Assembly (NCBI GenBank): GCA_035511075.1
Contig: DATKFW010000131.1
Coordinates: forward strand, 124,001 to 188,000
Length of the DNA stretch: 64,000 nt
Origin: DATAUD01 sp035511075
GTDB taxonomy: Bacteria > Verrucomicrobiota > Verrucomicrobiia > Limisphaerales > Palsa-1400
Direction of reading: 5' to 3'
Shown here piece after piece: positions 26,379-34,018 of this stretch; positions within the stretch are counted from its first letter, which is position 1; each line of letters begins with the position of its first letter. The notes beneath the pieces were generated by a model. It saw nothing but the letters and a program-made list of their open reading frames with translations, was not told the origin of the DNA and ran no database searches. The position numbers and the translations under genes are program-made.

Positions 26379-27761
26379 TTAAGACATCGCGTATTCGTGA
26401 TGGATGATAATTCCCGGCATGGGCACCGGATATTTGCCATCCGCGTCCGATTTCAGCGGCGGCGGCGAGTCCATTGTAAAGTCTTCGATGCCGGGAGCGT
26501 AGACGTCCTGGTGGTTGAGCATGGTGTCGAAGGAGATTTCCTGGCCCGTATGGGCAGCCATGCGGCCCATCGAGGTCGCGACACTGGCTTTGACTCCGCG
26601 CGGGACTTCGTTGTAAGGCTTGTCGTTTCGGATCGCCGCAACCAGGTCGTTCCATTCATTTTCGTAAGGGTCCCGCTCGTCGGGACTCACGTTGGATTGC
26701 CACACCATTTTGTCCCGCTCCGGCTTCTGACTGCTGTAAATGGTGGACGGCATGCCGCAGTCGCCGGCTTTGGAAACGATCGCCATGCCCTTGCTCCCGT
26801 GCGCGTAGCTGGAATAAATGTCATTGCAACCCGCCTCGCAACGTCCATCCAGGTACATCTTGGTATTGTCGTCGAAGGTATATTCCACCGAATACGAGTC
26901 AAAATTCTGGTCCACCGCGGTGCCGCGATAATGGCGTCCGCCCAGGGCTTGCGCCGTGACCGGCCACGCATTCTTCATCCAGCAGAGATGATCGATGTGG
27001 TGGATGTAGAAATCGCTGAAACAACCGCCGCTGGCCCAGATGAAGCTGTGAAAACGCGCAATCTGCCAGAGCAATTCGCTCGGGGACCCCGGCCATTTTT
27101 CCGAAAATGCCGATCCCAGCGGCCCGGACATCCGGTAGCCGCGCAGCAGAATGACTTCGCCGATTTCGCCGTCCTGGATGCGCTTTTGGAGTTCCTGCAG
27201 CGCGCGGCTGTGGCGCGACATCAGCCCAACGCCCACCTTGAGGTTCTTGGCCGACGCCTCATCGGCCAGCGCCAACATCTTGCGCGCCGACGGCCCGTCC
27301 GCTATCAGCGGCTTCTCCATGAACACATTGAGGCCCTTTTCAATGGCGTACGTGAAGTGGACCCAGCGAAACGCCAGCGGCGTCGTGAAGATCGCAATGT
27401 CGCCCGGCCTGAGAGAATCCATCGCATGTTTGTAGGCGTCGAACCCGATGAATTTCCGGTCCTGCGGGACGTCCATGTTCTGGCTGTGGTCCTGCATCAG
27501 GGCGTCATAACTGGTATTGAGTCGCTCCTGGAAGACATCCGCCATCGCCACCAGTTTGACCGGGCCGTGCGTGACACCCATCGCGTTTGCCGCGGCGCCC
27601 GTGCCGCGCCCACCACAGCCGATGAGAGCCACTTGCAGCGTGTCATTGCCTTGGGCGTGGACGTAAGGGATTGTCATTCCCGCCAGGGCCGATGCCGCGG
27701 CAAGCCGGCCCGTTGTTTTTAGAAATTCCCTGCGGGACGTGGATTGGATCGATTCATTCAT
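26379..27761 (-). CDS. Tat-exported Gfo/Idh/MocA family oxidoreductase
   Basis: NAD(P)-dependent sugar-type oxidoreductase, 460 residues. A twin-arginine signal (SRREFLKTT at residues 9-17, then a hydrophobic AAASALAGMTIP) directs export of a folded, cofactor-loaded enzyme. The Rossmann motif VALIGCGGRGTG lies at about 45-56, and EKPLIADG near 155 contains the family Lys. Expanded sets of such exported Gfo/Idh proteins are typical of planctomycetes and verrucomicrobia, usually tied to polysaccharide breakdown. The substrate is unknown. It is monocistronic or shares a transcript with dinB downstream. Confidence 0.93.
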   Translation of the reverse strand: MNESIQSTSRREFLKTTGRLAAASALAGMTIPYVHAQGNDTLQVALIGCGGRGTGAAANAMGVTHGPVKLVAMADVFQERLNTSYDALMQDHSQNMDVPQDRKFIGFDAYKHAMDSLRPGDIAIFTTPLAFRWVHFTYAIEKGLNVFMEKPLIADGPSARKMLALADEASAKNLKVGVGLMSRHSRALQELQKRIQDGEIGEVILLRGYRMSGPLGSAFSEKWPGSPSELLWQIARFHSFIWASGGCFSDFYIHHIDHLCWMKNAWPVTAQALGGRHYRGTAVDQNFDSYSVEYTFDDNTKMYLDGRCEAGCNDIYSSYAHGSKGMAIVSKAGDCGMPSTIYSSQKPERDKMVWQSNVSPDERDPYENEWNDLVAAIRNDKPYNEVPRGVKASVATSMGRMAAHTGQEISFDTMLNHQDVYAPGIEDFTMDSPPPLKSDADGKYPVPMPGIIIHHEYAMS

Positions 27762-27817
27762 AATGAGTTCAGGTGCATTTGACGCATTTGGGTTGCCAAA
27801 GGTTCAATTAATCCGAA

Positions 27818-28948
27818 TCAGGCCTTGCGCGAAGTGCGTGAGGGAATCTGGGCGAAGCGATTCAGGTCGCGGTGAATCCGCGAGACCCGTTCCACCTGCC
27901 CCTTGGCTGGGAATCGTTCGTAAAAGCCTTCATTGCGAAAATCCTTCGCGTGCTCGGTCCACGGGGCAAGCCGCTCCCGCCAACGCGCCACGCGCCCCTC
28001 CTCCGATTCCGCGTCGGCCGCCGCGAGGTCCGCGCAGACACGAATCATTGCCTTGAGCGTCACCGGCTTTGTGACCATGAAGGCCGAATTGCCCCAGGCC
28101 TCGCCCCAGACTTCCGCGGCCGCTTTGAGAAAATCGCGCGCCACCGCGTAATATCGGGCGGCCAGGCGCTTGTCGGCGCCCTCTTTCTCGATGGCGCTCC
28201 ACTCCAGGCGCGTCCAGCGGTGGACCTCGTTGAAAAGCTCCGCCTGCAGGATCCACTTCTCCTGTTTGCTCCGTCCGCCCAAACGGTTGATGCGGTAGCG
28301 CAACGGACTGTCCGCCTCGCTGTAAAGCATTTCGGCGATGTGCGCCGCAAACCGCCGGTCCGGTTCAGCCCAGGAAACCCGCTCGTAAAGATCGACCAGG
28401 TGGCTCTTGTTGATTCGCGTCGGCGTCGAGTTGATGATGACGAACATTTCCGTCGCAAAATCCTCGCTGCGCCCGTCAAAAATGACGCACGGCACGGATA
28501 TATTGCGCGCCTCGTCGGGGTGGGTGCGCATGAAAAATTGCAGCGCCGCAAGGCGATGTTGTCCGTCAATTATAAGAAACTTCTCCTCCGGCTCCTGCAA
28601 ACGTCCGATCCCCGAGCCATCCGCCCAGGCGTCGAAGCTCAATTTTTGCGCCGTGAACAGCAGGACCGTTCCGGGAATGGGCGGCTGCGAGATGGCCGTC
28701 TCGTAGAAATTGCGGATCGACCTGACCTTCGAGCGCGACAACTCGCGCTGGAACGCCTTGTCGCTGCGTTCGATTTTGGCGATAAACGTCGCCACGTCAT
28801 CCTGTTCATCGATGGGTTCGGGTTGGATCTGCCCGCCCTCCTCATCGTAAAAGCGGCTGATAAAGCGCACCTGTTCGAGCAATTTTTCCGAGGGATACGA
28901 GGCAAAATAAAACAAAGCGTCCTTCTGACGGATTTGTGTCGCGATCAT
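27818..28948 (-). CDS. DGQHR-domain protein (DndB-like)
   Basis: A 376-residue protein with the diagnostic motif DGQHR at 128-132 (LIIDGQHRLAAL), preceded by IPGTVLLF and followed by VIINSTPTRINKSH. The DGQHR family includes DndB, the regulator of DNA phosphorothioation, and partners in 7-deazaguanine DNA modification; many members are lone genes of unknown role with a ParB/nuclease-like core. No dndA-E, dpd or sspA-E genes are visible within the window. A role in DNA modification or defence is therefore only a family-level possibility. The start at 28948 was taken as the first ATG. Confidence 0.82.
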   Translation of the reverse strand: MIATQIRQKDALFYFASYPSEKLLEQVRFISRFYDEEGGQIQPEPIDEQDDVATFIAKIERSDKAFQRELSRSKVRSIRNFYETAISQPPIPGTVLLFTAQKLSFDAWADGSGIGRLQEPEEKFLIIDGQHRLAALQFFMRTHPDEARNISVPCVIFDGRSEDFATEMFVIINSTPTRINKSHLVDLYERVSWAEPDRRFAAHIAEMLYSEADSPLRYRINRLGGRSKQEKWILQAELFNEVHRWTRLEWSAIEKEGADKRLAARYYAVARDFLKAAAEVWGEAWGNSAFMVTKPVTLKAMIRVCADLAAADAESEEGRVARWRERLAPWTEHAKDFRNEGFYERFPAKGQVERVSRIHRDLNRFAQIPSRTSRKA

Positions 28949-29314
28949 AAAAGCAAAAGTAAAAGTTTAAAATCGGCGCGCCCGCGGCGCGTGAGCAGAG
29001 GATAAAGTCCACAACCAAGAAACGCAAGCCGCGAAGCTGCCTTCGCCGCCGAAATTCTTCGTTTCCTTTGTTTCCTGATTCGGTTTCCAGAATTATTCAA
29101 CCGGCGGCAAGGAGAGCCGGCGAAAGCTCCCCGCAGCCGACGGTGAATACGCGTTTATCAGGACTTGGTTTGGGACGACGGTTTCGCGGTTAGTTATCCG
29201 CGGGAGTCAACTCCGACTCCAGTTGACACGGGACTGTCACACACCCGTCGCAAAATAAATCTCGACAGCGGATGAGACATTGCTGAACATCGAGAAGTTT
29301 GGACGCAAAGCCAC
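28949..29314. other. 366-base divergent gap before the desaturase
   Basis: No gene seen. It holds a perfect inverted repeat GTCAACT-N8-AGTTGAC (29206-29227), a second short palindrome (ACGGG/CCCGT, about 29228-29247), and, just before the desaturase start, the string GGACGCAAAGCCAC (29301-29314), which resembles the conserved core of GEMM-type cyclic-dinucleotide riboswitches. Divergent promoters for the DGQHR and desaturase genes must lie here. Confidence 0.55.
29206..29227. promoter_or_regulatory. Inverted repeat, possible operator upstream of the desaturase
   Basis: GTCAACT at 29206-29212 and AGTTGAC at 29221-29227 are perfect seven-base arms with an eight-base centre that itself contains overlapping GGAGTC/GACTCC arms. 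Its position about 90 bases before the desaturase start suits a dimeric regulator. The regulator is unknown. Confidence 0.35.
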
Positions 29315-30370
29315 GTGAGGACCGGAAAAGATCTCATTCTAGCGACGAAGGCTTTTGCGGTGGATTCCACCGCGAGGAGTTGGTTTTACGTTCTCTCCAC
29401 TGCGTTGCTTTTGGCGGCGGCCATTGCGGGGACTCTCTGGAATTTCGATGTTGCCTGCCGGATTGTCTGTAGTGTTCTCAGCGGACTGCTGATTCTCCGG
29501 TTTTTTGTAATTTATCACGATCAACAGCATCACGCGATATTGCCCCGCTCCCGTCTGGCCGAGATGCTCATGAGAATCTTTGGCATCCTGGCCCTCACGC
29601 CTAGCAGCATTTGGAGAAGCTCCCACAACCACCATCACAAGAACAACTCCAAGCTCCGCAGTTCCCATATCGGTTCTTTTCCCATAATGACCAGGGCAAA
29701 TTTCTTGAGTTCTTCCAGGGCGAAGCGCTTCAAATACCTGTTTATGCGTCATCCCTTCACCATCCTGTTCGGGTACGTTTTCGTGTTTTTTCACGGGATG
29801 TGTGTTTATCCCTTCTTCAGCAAACCGCGCGAGCACTTCGATTGCCTGATCGCCTTCGTGGCGCACCTTGTGATCGCGGCGGCGATTGTGTGTCTCTTCG
29901 GCTGGGTGGGGCTTATTCTGACTGTGCTCATTCCCTGTTTCATCGCTGACGCCGTCGGAACGTATTTGTTTTACGCCCAGCACAACTTTCCCAGCGTGTC
30001 CTTTAACGACAATGCCGGCTGGACTTATGACAAAGCCGCGCTGGAATCCTCCAGTTTTATGAAAACAGGCCCGATCTGGGCCTGGTTCACGGGCAATATC
30101 GGGTATCATCACGTTCATCACTTGAATGCGCGCATTCCCTTTTACCGCTTGCCCGAGGCGGTTAACGGGATACCCGAGTTGAAGAATCCCAGGACCACGT
30201 CCCTTCATCCGATGGAGATCATCCGCTGTCTGCGCTTGAAAGTTTGGGATGTCGAATCTCAACGAATGGTCGGCCTCGGCAATATCAAAAAGGCCGGTGT
30301 AAACGGTGGCGAAAAGGCCGGAGAACAATCAAGCGATTCAAATCGCGGTCCGGCGCCCAAGCAGCCCTGA
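29315..30370 (+). CDS. Membrane fatty-acid desaturase
   Basis: Di-iron integral-membrane desaturase, 351 residues. Three histidine clusters are present: HDQQHH at 68-73, HNHHH at 104-108, and HHVHH at 265-269 (NIGYHHVHHLN), with several helices between. The N-terminal RTGKDLILATKAFA segment looks family-like and supports the GTG at 29315; an alternative GTG at 29360 has a GAAGG site eight bases upstream. It is followed 16 bases later by lpxD, so it may adjust acyl chains of membrane lipids or lipid A precursors. The position of the new double bond is unknown. Confidence 0.92.
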   Translation: MRTGKDLILATKAFAVDSTARSWFYVLSTALLLAAAIAGTLWNFDVACRIVCSVLSGLLILRFFVIYHDQQHHAILPRSRLAEMLMRIFGILALTPSSIWRSSHNHHHKNNSKLRSSHIGSFPIMTRANFLSSSRAKRFKYLFMRHPFTILFGYVFVFFHGMCVYPFFSKPREHFDCLIAFVAHLVIAAAIVCLFGWVGLILTVLIPCFIADAVGTYLFYAQHNFPSVSFNDNAGWTYDKAALESSSFMKTGPIWAWFTGNIGYHHVHHLNARIPFYRLPEAVNGIPELKNPRTTSLHPMEIIRCLRLKVWDVESQRMVGLGNIKKAGVNGGEKAGEQSSDSNRGPAPKQP

Positions 30371-30386
30371 CCAAAACCGTCATCAC

Positions 30387-31418
30387 ATGCCCCTCACGGC
30401 CTCCCAAATCGCGGAACAACTCCACGGCGAAGTTCTCGGTGACGGCTCGGTGTTATTGACGGGATTCGCGCCCGCAGATTGCGCCAGACCAGGCGACCTC
30501 ACCTTCGCCGAAAAGCCAGCCTACTTCGCCGCCGCCGAGGAGAGTCAGGCCACCGCCATTCTGGTGACAGGCGAGGTTGCTTCGTCCAGGAAAGTCCTCA
30601 TCCGCGTGCCCAATCCGCGGGTCGCCGTGGCCAGGTTGCTGCCGTTGTTTTACCCGCCGGACCCAGACGTGCCGGGCATCCATCCCAGCGCCACCATCGC
30701 CCCATCGGCGCAGATCGATCCCACCGCATACGTCGGGCCGAATTGCGTGATCGGCGCGCGCGTGCGGGTCGGCGCCCGCTCCGTGCTCATGGGCGGCAAC
30801 CACATTGGCCGCGACTGTCAGATCGGCGACGATGTGACTCTGTTCCCCAACGTTGTGATCTATGCCAAGTGCCAGATCGGCCATCGCGTCAGCATCCACG
30901 CCGGCACGGTGATCGGCTCGGACGGCTACGGCTATGTGTTCGACGAAGGGCGCCACCGCAAAATGCTCCAGGTCGGCAACGTAATCATCCACGACGACGT
31001 GGAGATTGGCGCCAATGCGGCCATTGATCGCGGCGCTCTCGGCGCCACCGTCATCGGGCAGGGCACCAAGATTGACAACCTGGTGCATGTCGCGCACAAC
31101 GTTACCATTGGCCGGCACTGCCTGGTCATGGGACAGGTGGGTTTCGCGGGCAGCACATGCCTGGGGGATTACTGCGTTATCGCTTCGCAATCGGGAATCG
31201 CCGGACACTTGAAGCTCGGTCATCAGGCCACAGTCGGCGCGAAGTCCGGCGTAATGCGCGACATTCCCGACAAAGGAACCGTGCTCGGCATCCCGGCCGC
31301 TCCGGACAGACAGGCCAAACGCCAGATGATCGCCATCCAACAGTTGCCGGAACTGCTCCGCCGCATGCGGGAACTGGAAAAACACGTCGCGGACCTTAAG
31401 GCCAGCGCCGGCGGTTGA
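30387..31418 (+). CDS. lpxD: UDP-3-O-acylglucosamine N-acyltransferase LpxD
   Basis: Third step of lipid A synthesis: transfer of a hydroxyacyl chain from ACP to the 2-amino group of UDP-3-O-acyl-glucosamine; cytoplasmic trimer. The 343-residue protein has an N-terminal uridine-binding domain (1-95) and a long left-handed hexapeptide-repeat helix (about 100-300). The catalytic His is in HVAHNVTIG, matching the AHNV segment of LpxD. A C-terminal helix (about 310-343) closes the trimer. ATG 30387 was chosen because it begins the conserved domain. It proves an LPS-type outer membrane, although other lpx genes are not in view. It follows the desaturase by 16 bases. Confidence 0.96.
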   Translation: MPLTASQIAEQLHGEVLGDGSVLLTGFAPADCARPGDLTFAEKPAYFAAAEESQATAILVTGEVASSRKVLIRVPNPRVAVARLLPLFYPPDPDVPGIHPSATIAPSAQIDPTAYVGPNCVIGARVRVGARSVLMGGNHIGRDCQIGDDVTLFPNVVIYAKCQIGHRVSIHAGTVIGSDGYGYVFDEGRHRKMLQVGNVIIHDDVEIGANAAIDRGALGATVIGQGTKIDNLVHVAHNVTIGRHCLVMGQVGFAGSTCLGDYCVIASQSGIAGHLKLGHQATVGAKSGVMRDIPDKGTVLGIPAAPDRQAKRQMIAIQQLPELLRRMRELEKHVADLKASAGG

Positions 31419-31597
31419 CGTGGCGCGCCTTTTCATTCAAGTCAAATCAAAGAACGGATTCCGAGCCACTGCCGGGAGAAAGTCATCGGGGTCGGCGAAA
31501 AAATCGGAGCAACCGCCCCAAAATGCATCCGCAGCGGGTTTGATTAACCTGGCGCCTGCCTTCACCGCCAAGGCCAGTACGATCGAGCCTCGGCGGA

Positions 31598-31690
31598 GCG
31601 CCAGCGCCGTGCAACGATCCGCCACGCTCGGCGTATGCGCCGCCGCAGAGAGCAATTCCCTCGTATTAATTCCTACTTCGCGTCCTTCGT
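31598..31690 (+). repeat. Direct repeat copy A of the SIR2 cassette (about 93 bp)
   Basis: Begins GCGCCAGCGCCGTGCAACG and ends TACTTCGCGTCCTTCGT. It matches 33852-33946 in the same orientation over its whole length apart from one divergent block of about 10 bases and scattered single changes. It overlaps the last 18 bases of the membrane-protein gene at 31673. The spacer 31419-31597 before it has no recognised gene. Confidence 0.8.
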
Positions 31691-32239
31691 TCGCTTGTTA
31701 TCCGTGTTATCCGCGTTATCCGTGGTGCCCTTCGCCTCAGGTAGGACGACATCCTTCCCATAACCACCGACGTAAATCCAAGCCAGCACCCCCATTACGA
31801 GAAGCCCACCCCACAAGCTGTATTCGTGACGTTTGTACTCGCTCTCAGAAAGCTTCTGGATGTCAGGAGGACCGGAATAATCGTCCCCGGCCCCGCGGTC
31901 GTCCACGAATCCGGGTCCCTCGTGGTGTACGGCTTCTGCAAGATGGAACACCGAATGGGTGATAATCAAACCGATTACAGCACCCGCAAGCATTAGTTTG
32001 TTGACCTCGTGTCTCTGCCTTGATCGACCGACGATAATGAATGAGACCAGGGCCATTGCAACCAGGATTAAGAAGTAGTTCCCGGTACTACAAACAGCGA
32101 GCATGAGCGCGGCGAGTCCAATATACATAGCCCCGGTCGTTAGGATTTCGGTCTTGCGGGTTCTTTCCATCCTGTTGCCCCACACAATGAAAAGCACACA
32201 CAAGACAGCGAGCACAACGAACGGCTCCCAAGTTTTCAT
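31673..32239 (-). CDS. Five-helix membrane protein in the repeat-bracketed cassette
   Basis: A 188-residue inner-membrane protein of unknown function. Five hydrophobic helices are visible: VVLAVLCVLFIVWG (7-20), TTGAMYIGLAALMLAVC (34-50), YFLILVAMALVSFIIVG (54-70), LMLAGAVIGLIITHSVFHLAE (82-102) and LWGGLLVMGVLAWIYVGGYG (143-162). The final 18 residues are hydrophilic and repetitive (TTDNADNTDNKRTKDAK); their codons fall in a 9-base tandem repeat and in direct repeat copy A, so the tail looks captured from repeat DNA. An AAGGAAAA site precedes the ATG. It is transcribed in the same direction as the SIR2 gene, behind a hairpin-rich leader. Confidence 0.72.
   Translation of the reverse strand: MKTWEPFVVLAVLCVLFIVWGNRMERTRKTEILTTGAMYIGLAALMLAVCSTGNYFLILVAMALVSFIIVGRSRQRHEVNKLMLAGAVIGLIITHSVFHLAEAVHHEGPGFVDDRGAGDDYSGPPDIQKLSESEYKRHEYSLWGGLLVMGVLAWIYVGGYGKDVVLPEAKGTTDNADNTDNKRTKDAK
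31698..31724. repeat. Three tandem copies of TTATCCGYG
   Basis: TTATCCGTG, TTATCCGCG and TTATCCGTG run head to tail, encoding on the minus strand the D-N-T/A repeats at the C-terminus of the membrane protein. They abut direct repeat copy A. Confidence 0.75.
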
Positions 32240-32647
32240 AAGAGATTTTCCTTTTAGTTGAGATGGACAGGAAAAAGGCGCGGACTTAACGCACCCTCAC
32301 GAGAGGCACCGCGAAGCGCCTTGGAGAGAAGTACGCCAAGCCGCGCCCGGCTGGGCGCGTCCTTTGGGCAGTTCTCCCCGTAAAAATTGCAGTTTCCTCG
32401 TGAGACCGTAGTCTGAGCTACGCTAAATTGTGAGCTATTATCACATAACGCTTGTGAATGACGATTGCGTGTTAGCTGGACTCGGCTTGGCGGGTCAAGA
32501 CTTTTCTCACCGGAATTGCGCCGTGCCACGGCGTCAAATGTATTTATCCAGCGCCGTATTTGACTGACTGTAGAAGCCGTGCGAAGGCCGTCAACTCGCC
32601 TTGCTTTCGCTGGCTGCGACTACGCCAAAGTCCGTAGTACCTACCAT
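32240..32647. other. 408-base hairpin-rich leader between SIR2 and membrane-protein genes
   Basis: No convincing gene; a 91-codon minus-strand reading (32254-32529) has no family features. Going leftward along the minus-strand transcript it holds: an inverted repeat GTCAAAT/ATTTGAC (32533-32564), TAACGC/GCGTGTTA arms (32446-32474), the long stem-loop at 32323-32379, GGCGC/GTGCC arms (32305-32320) and CCTC/GAGG arms (32295-32306). The density of paired arms suggests a structured 5' leader or an independent RNA. Confidence 0.5.
32323..32379 (-). other. Long imperfect stem-loop, candidate structured RNA
   Basis: The core is a perfect seven-base stem CGCGCCC (32342-32348) and GGGCGCG (32353-32359) around GGCT. 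Outer arms GGAGAGAA (32323-32330) and TTCTCCCC (32372-32379) extend it with one mismatch, and GCC-AA/TT-GGC pairs lie between. There is no T tract on either side, so it is not a simple terminator. It sits 84 bases upstream of the membrane-protein ATG on the minus strand. Confidence 0.45.
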
Positions 32648-33613
32648 TCAACCAAACAACACCCCTTTTTCCCGCAAGAATTCCTTACAGCCTTGTTTCC
32701 GGTCTCCCCAGTCACAAGTCGGCAGCGGCAGAAAACGTTGGATGTTCACTTTTTCACTATCGGTGAATTCATAATTGTGACCAAAAATCTTCACCCCACT
32801 CAAAAGGCTCCAAGGTGTGCTATTCGGAGTTTGTGTTGGGTCGCGAACCGTCATTACACCCTTAAAAAGTCTCCTCAAGTTTGTTTCATGGAAGCCAAAG
32901 CCGATGAAGCAAATTCGTTCGGCTTGACTTAGAACGCTGCGCGCCGACTCAAACTCTGGCGTGTCATCCTGGGCTTCATGGATAATTGTAATTTGCCGCG
33001 CAAGGCGTGAAAGGTCAACCGGCGTTATTGGACTGCCCCCGTATGGTGGCCATTCGTGTTCTTCGATGGGGGATGGGCCTAATCGACCGTGGACATGAAT
33101 TATCTTAATCCTCTCAAAGTTTATAACACATTCTGCGTGGCTCTTTAGAGACGATTTCCGCATCGCGGTGAAAAGACAAAATTCGAGCGAGCGGTCATAA
33201 TTAAACGTTATTATGGAGACTTTGCTTTCGCCAAAGCTCTCGAACTGCCTTCGGTCGTACATCTGTTGAAAGAGATATTGATACCATTCATTCGTCGCGT
33301 GGATAATTCCGGGCTTCTCATAGCGCATAAGCTCAGACGCTATTGCGCAACGTCCCATATCAGAGAAATCAGGTCGACTTTCCAAGAACGCATCGACCGA
33401 TTGGCTTGCAGAGCCGTTAAGTTCTCTGGCGAATTTTTTGACTTCATTTCCGTCGAAGTCGTATCCATCTACGTGTGTCAAATCATGGAATAAAGCTGAG
33501 AGGGGATCTGTCGCACCCTTAATTATATCATCGACTAACGTGTGTCCAACCGGATAACCGTACGGATAACTAGCGCCCGCGCCAACTACTAAAACTGTCG
33601 GCTTCTTAATCAT
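32648..33613 (-). CDS. SIR2-like domain protein, candidate defence NADase
   Basis: A 321-residue soluble protein with the layout of bacterial SIR2-like (SIR2_2/dSIR2) proteins. The nucleotide-binding loop GAGASYPYGYP is at 11-21, the catalytic-type FNYD at 137-140, HVHG with the presumptive catalytic His at 173-176, and IGFGFHETN at 237-245. In anti-phage systems such as Thoeris ThsA, DSR and SIR2-APAZ this domain degrades NAD+. No zinc-ribbon cysteines of true sirtuins and no extra effector or sensor domain is apparent. Base composition is markedly more AT-rich than neighbouring genes and it lies between two direct repeats, suggesting transfer. NADase or defence activity is inferred. Confidence 0.85.
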   Translation of the reverse strand: MIKKPTVLVVGAGASYPYGYPVGHTLVDDIIKGATDPLSALFHDLTHVDGYDFDGNEVKKFARELNGSASQSVDAFLESRPDFSDMGRCAIASELMRYEKPGIIHATNEWYQYLFQQMYDRRQFESFGESKVSIITFNYDRSLEFCLFTAMRKSSLKSHAECVINFERIKIIHVHGRLGPSPIEEHEWPPYGGSPITPVDLSRLARQITIIHEAQDDTPEFESARSVLSQAERICFIGFGFHETNLRRLFKGVMTVRDPTQTPNSTPWSLLSGVKIFGHNYEFTDSEKVNIQRFLPLPTCDWGDRKQGCKEFLREKGVLFG

Positions 33614-34018
33614 GGGCCAAATGAAGCATTAACGCCGCGCCGGGGCAAAGGAATTTTGGATGAGCTGCGCAATCCCGTATAACGAGGTTACGGGCGTACG
33701 AGTGGAACCGAAGCTCAGGTTGCACGCATCGGTCATCGGTTGAATCGGCAGTTTCAGGACCCTTTTGGTACCGATCCCATATCCTAAAGAAATACGGGAT
33801 TTCGGAATCCCGCCCCCGGCGCATGCGCGTCCGACCCCGCCCGCACCGCCAGCGCCAGCGCCGTGCAACGGTCCGCGTGCCCGTCCGGCGTATGCGCCGC
33901 CGCAAGGAGCAATTCCCCGTATTAATTCTTACTTCGCGTTCTTCGTTTCCTTATGTGAAAACTTATTTCCCCGCCGATACGAGGATAATCGCCACTGAAT
34001 CCGGGATGGCCGAGGCAG
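33614..34018. other. 405-base non-coding gap with direct repeat copy B
   Basis: No gene recognised. It contains CCCGTA/TACGGG arms (33674-33694), a perfect hairpin CGGGATT-TCGG-AATCCCG (33795-33812) and repeat copy B (33852-33946). A 99-codon minus-strand reading is Arg-rich and compositionally implausible, so it is not called. Confidence 0.6.
33852..33946 (+). repeat. Direct repeat copy B of the SIR2 cassette (about 95 bp)
   Basis: Same orientation as 31598-31690. Shared blocks include GCGCCAGCGCCGTGCAACG, CGTATGCGCCGCCGCA, CGTATTAATTC and TACTTCGCGT. Sequence outside the two copies differs. Together the copies bracket about 2.2 kb that holds the membrane protein, the hairpin leader and the SIR2 gene. 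Confidence 0.8.

Noticed and set aside
25575..27722. 715-codon plus-strand reading across dinB and the oxidoreductase
   Set aside because: It spans two well-recognised minus-strand genes and is a high-GC antisense artefact.
27872..29005. 377-codon plus-strand reading opposite the DGQHR gene
   Set aside because: Arg-rich antisense shadow; the minus-strand frame carries the conserved DGQHR motif.
31420..31962. 180-codon plus-strand reading through repeat copy A
   Set aside because: It runs antisense through the membrane-protein gene, and its Pro/Tyr/Cys-rich part is translation of the tandem repeat.
32446..32490. Integron attC-like site (TAAC/GTTA arms) near the SIR2 gene
   Set aside because: The R box does not fit GTTRRRY, the element is too short for attC, and no integrase gene is present.
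32254..32529. 91-codon minus-strand reading in the leader of the membrane protein
   Set aside because: It spans several hairpins, has no family features and a compositionally odd sequence; the region is better explained as structured non-coding DNA.
33606..33905. 99-codon minus-strand reading upstream of the SIR2 gene
   Set aside because: N-terminal part is almost only Arg/Trp/Gly from repeat copy B; no homology recognised.
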